A DNA stretch of 64,000 bases. Origin: Kovacikia minuta CCNUW1 (GTDB lineage: Bacteria; Cyanobacteriota; Cyanobacteriia; Leptolyngbyales; Leptolyngbyaceae). The notes under the pieces are model-generated. The model made no database searches and had not been told where the DNA came from. It saw only the letters and a program-made list of their open reading frames with translations. Positions 61,800 through 64,000 of the stretch are shown here, piece after piece. The stretch is taken from positions 7,140,536 through 7,204,535 of the forward strand of contig NZ_CP083582.1 in NCBI RefSeq assembly GCF_020091585.1. The letters are read 5' to 3'. Position numbers and translations under genes: made by a program. Position 1 is the first letter of the stretch. The number at the start of each line of letters is the position of its first letter.

Positions 61800-63828
61800 A
61801 TGAGAGGGCACATAAACCAATTCGAAGTCGAAGCGACCGATCACTGTTCGGTGTTGGTCGATCAATCCCAGTCTGACCTTGCCTTAATGCCCCAGCCAGA
61901 CTCCCAGGCAACCTTGCAGCCTGTTTCCGGTCTGCCAGGATTTACAGCAAAGTCCTGGCCCTGGATGCTATTGGCGTTTTGCTCGGCGATCGGCGGAGCG
62001 GGGTTTTTCGCCTTTGTTTGGTTGACCTCCCTCCCAGCGGCAACAAACTGTCAAAAAATTTCACCCCTCTCACCCGATATTGATCGACTTTCCTGTGCCC
62101 AAGCCGCTGCAAAATCGGGGAAATTACCTGAGCTGATGGCAGGGTTGCACCTGGTGGAACAGTGGACTCCAGAGCATCCCCTCTATCATCAGGCGCAGCA
62201 ATGGATGACGGAGTGGTCGCAATCGGTGCTGAATATTGCCCGCCAAAAGATCGTATACGAGGATCTAAATAGTGCGGTAACGCTGGCAAATCAAATTCCC
62301 AAATCAAGTCCGCTTTACAAGGAGGCTCAAGCTGAAATTGCCCTCTGGCAGAAGCAATGGCAAGAGGGTGAGGGAATTCAGAAAAAGATTCAAACCGCCT
62401 TGCAAGCGCAACGTTGGGATGAAGCGATCGACCAGATTTTGACCCTGAGAGAAACAGAGTATGACTACTGGAGTGTAAAACGGGCAAATGCCCTGTCCCA
62501 ACAGGTGGTACAGGAAAAACAGGGACGCCAATCGCTGGAAGCGGCAAAACGACTGGTACAGACTGGTGAACCAGAACAGTTGGGGGCAGCGATCGCTCTG
62601 GTGGGTAAAATCAATCGCCAAACCTATGTCTGGAAAGATGCCCAGCCCAGGCTGAACCAGTGGAGTGAAACCCTACTCAATCTTGGCGTTCAAAAATGGC
62701 AGCAAAAGCAACTGGACGAAGCAATTTCCCTGGCTCAAAAAGTCCTCCCCAACCCCAATCTGGCGCAGGAAGCCAGAAATCTCCTCCAACTCAGTCAGGC
62801 GCGTCAGCTGGCGATCGCCACAGATACCCACTGGCAACCAACCCCGCTACACATTTGGAACCTCCTGTCTGCTATCGAAGCAGCCCGTCAAATCAATCCA
62901 GAGAGCCGCTTTTATGCACAAGCACAGACTAGCCTTGAAGCATTGGGAAACCCAACTGCAAGATGTGATGCAGTTACATCTGGCACAGCTTACTGCCAGT
63001 CTGGGGCAGCGTCAGGGATTTGAATTTGCGATCGCGCAAGCCCAACAGGTGTCGCTCAATCGTCCCCGTCGGGTGCAGGCACAAACGCTGGTTGCCCACT
63101 GGAAACGGGAAATTGAGCGCTTGGAGGATCGTCCCATTATCCTGCATGCCCAAAAATTAGCAGAACCCGGTACGATTCGGGCTTTCCGGTCAGCGATCGC
63201 CGCAGCCAACCAGATTCCTGAAGGACGGGTAATGCGGGGGGAAGCTCAAGGATTAGCCTATGACTGGCGACGACGGATTGAAGTGATTGAGGATCAACCC
63301 CTGCTCAATCTGGCAAGGGTTGAGGCAAGCCAGGGCAACCTGTCCCAGGCGATTGAAACCGCATCCGTCATTCGTTCGGGGCGTGCCCTCTACTACCAGG
63401 CACAGGCAGCGATCGGCGATTGGCAAACAGAAATCCGACGGCTGGAAATGGCGCGCTTAGACGCAGCCCGAAAAGCCGCAGCGGTGAAGGAAGCCCAACA
63501 AAAAGCGAAAGTTGAACAAGACCAGGATTCGCTCACTGATGAAAACCTTCTTCCGCCCTCGGAACAACCCAACCACAGGAGTGAACGATCCGATTCCTCC
63601 GGCGATTCCTCTTCGATCGAGGAACCCTTGCCACCGCTCACACACCCATCTTCCCAACGCCTGCAACCCCAGGAACCTTCTCCTCCATCGATTGATGGTT
63701 CGACAGTTCCCATTTATGCCCCCGCCCCGGCAAATCAAGGAACAGGATTGAATGGGAAAGTGCCTGCATCTATCAAAACGATCGCTCCCCCGGCAAAAGA
63801 AGAACTCCCTCCAGCATCGCTTCCTTAA
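61800..63828 (+). CDS. Single-TM helical repeat protein; frame broken near 62937-62940
   Basis: Two frames make one protein of ~675 aa. The first (61800 to ~62936) has one membrane helix (WPWMLLAFCSAIGGAGFFAF) and helical repeats with LVEQWTPEHPLYHQAQQWMTEW and similar units (ANQIPKSSPLYKEAQAEIAL). The second continues at ~62941 (HWETQLQDVMQLHLAQLTAS, ANQIPEGRVMRGEAQGLAYD, VIRSGRALYYQAQAAIGDW) and ends in a Ser/Pro/Glu-rich tail at TAA 63828. The same AxxIPxxxxxYxxAQxxIxxW-type repeat occurs on both sides of the break, proving one gene. One extra base (AAG for AG/AA) at 62937-62940. Repeat units look TPR-like; cyanobacterial homologs are of unknown function. Confidence 0.75.
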
Positions 63829-63837
63829 ATCAAGGAT

Positions 63838-63982
63838 GAAGGATGGGGGATGAGGGATGAAAAAAGATAGGGGCGATGGGGAAGAGATAGAAAGAGAATC
63901 TTGAATCTCAAACAGATTCTGGTTCCTTACTCCTGCTAATTTTTATCCCTCATCCCTCATCCCTCATCCCTCATCCCTACCA
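63838..63982. repeat. GGGATGA / CATCCCT tandem heptamers
   Basis: Two or three GGGATGA units (63843-63860) and, further on, about five TCATCCC units (63945-63978). Their inverted orientation would let the two blocks pair in a hairpin after the last gene. Confidence 0.8.
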
Positions 63983-64000
63983 CCGACTCCCTCCTGATGC

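Overview
The window is chromosomal DNA of a cyanobacterium, most likely a filamentous, Leptolyngbya/Oscillatoriales-type organism. Evidence: a photosystem I psaK gene, ycf35 and ycf46, a dnaE gene ending in the N-half of a split intein, a HetZ-like protein, a group 2 sigma factor, a caspase-GUN4 fusion, many HIP1 octamers (GCGATCGC, e.g. 10509-10516 and 10522-10529), and intergenic DNA packed with heptamer-type tandem repeats and small palindromic elements. No rRNA, tRNA or CRISPR array was seen.

Layout. 1-7859: surface/secreted proteins (beta-helix/OmpA protein, two DUF11-type paralogs, and an FG-GAP/VCBS repeat protein on the other strand). 8037-14460: pseudouridine synthase, a PilB-like protein without the ATPase core, a HetZ-like protein, a group 2 sigma factor and a lipoprotein. 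14757-26324: sugar-type ABC permease, methyltransferase and fatty acid desaturase (divergent), an ABC exporter, an M50-like membrane protease, an FAD monooxygenase overlapping a ClC channel, and a PuuE-type deacetylase. 27048-35808: small cyanobacterial proteins, DAHP synthase, AlkD-uvrB repair pair, peroxiredoxin-glutaredoxin fusion. 35818-38611: DUF5615/DUF433 toxin-antitoxin pair, then a caspase-GUN4 protein with a small Pepco-like partner. 38867-41462: dnaE N-half. 41663-47273: a tandem array of five paralogs of unknown function (LGGQ.PPP...LGG at the N-terminus, FVHEE at the C-terminus), followed by a TIM-barrel protein resembling the DUF692/MbnB group. 47219-49252: ycf35/ycf46. 49464-58740: amidohydrolase, psaK, trpF, PadR regulator, UbiA prenyltransferase, IMS-domain and adhesin-E-like secreted proteins, peptidoglycan-binding protein, aquaporin, unknown protein. 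58965-63828: DUF937-like protein, PstS-DUF4912-DUF4912 protein and a single-TM repeat protein.

Most striking: (1) the five-gene paralog array, one member of which is interrupted by a 190-bp MITE that has an identical second copy 10.5 kb away, both with target-site duplications; (2) four genes, including essential dnaE, each apparently carry one extra base that splits the reading frame, and one of them also has an in-frame amber codon, so either the assembly has insertion errors or several genes are recently damaged; (3) the caspase-GUN4/Pepco-like pair, a candidate conflict or cell-death module; (4) at least four families of short palindromic or inverted-repeat elements, one with compensatory stem changes between copies.

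All assignments come from reading the sequence; family names rest on motif recognition, not on database searches.
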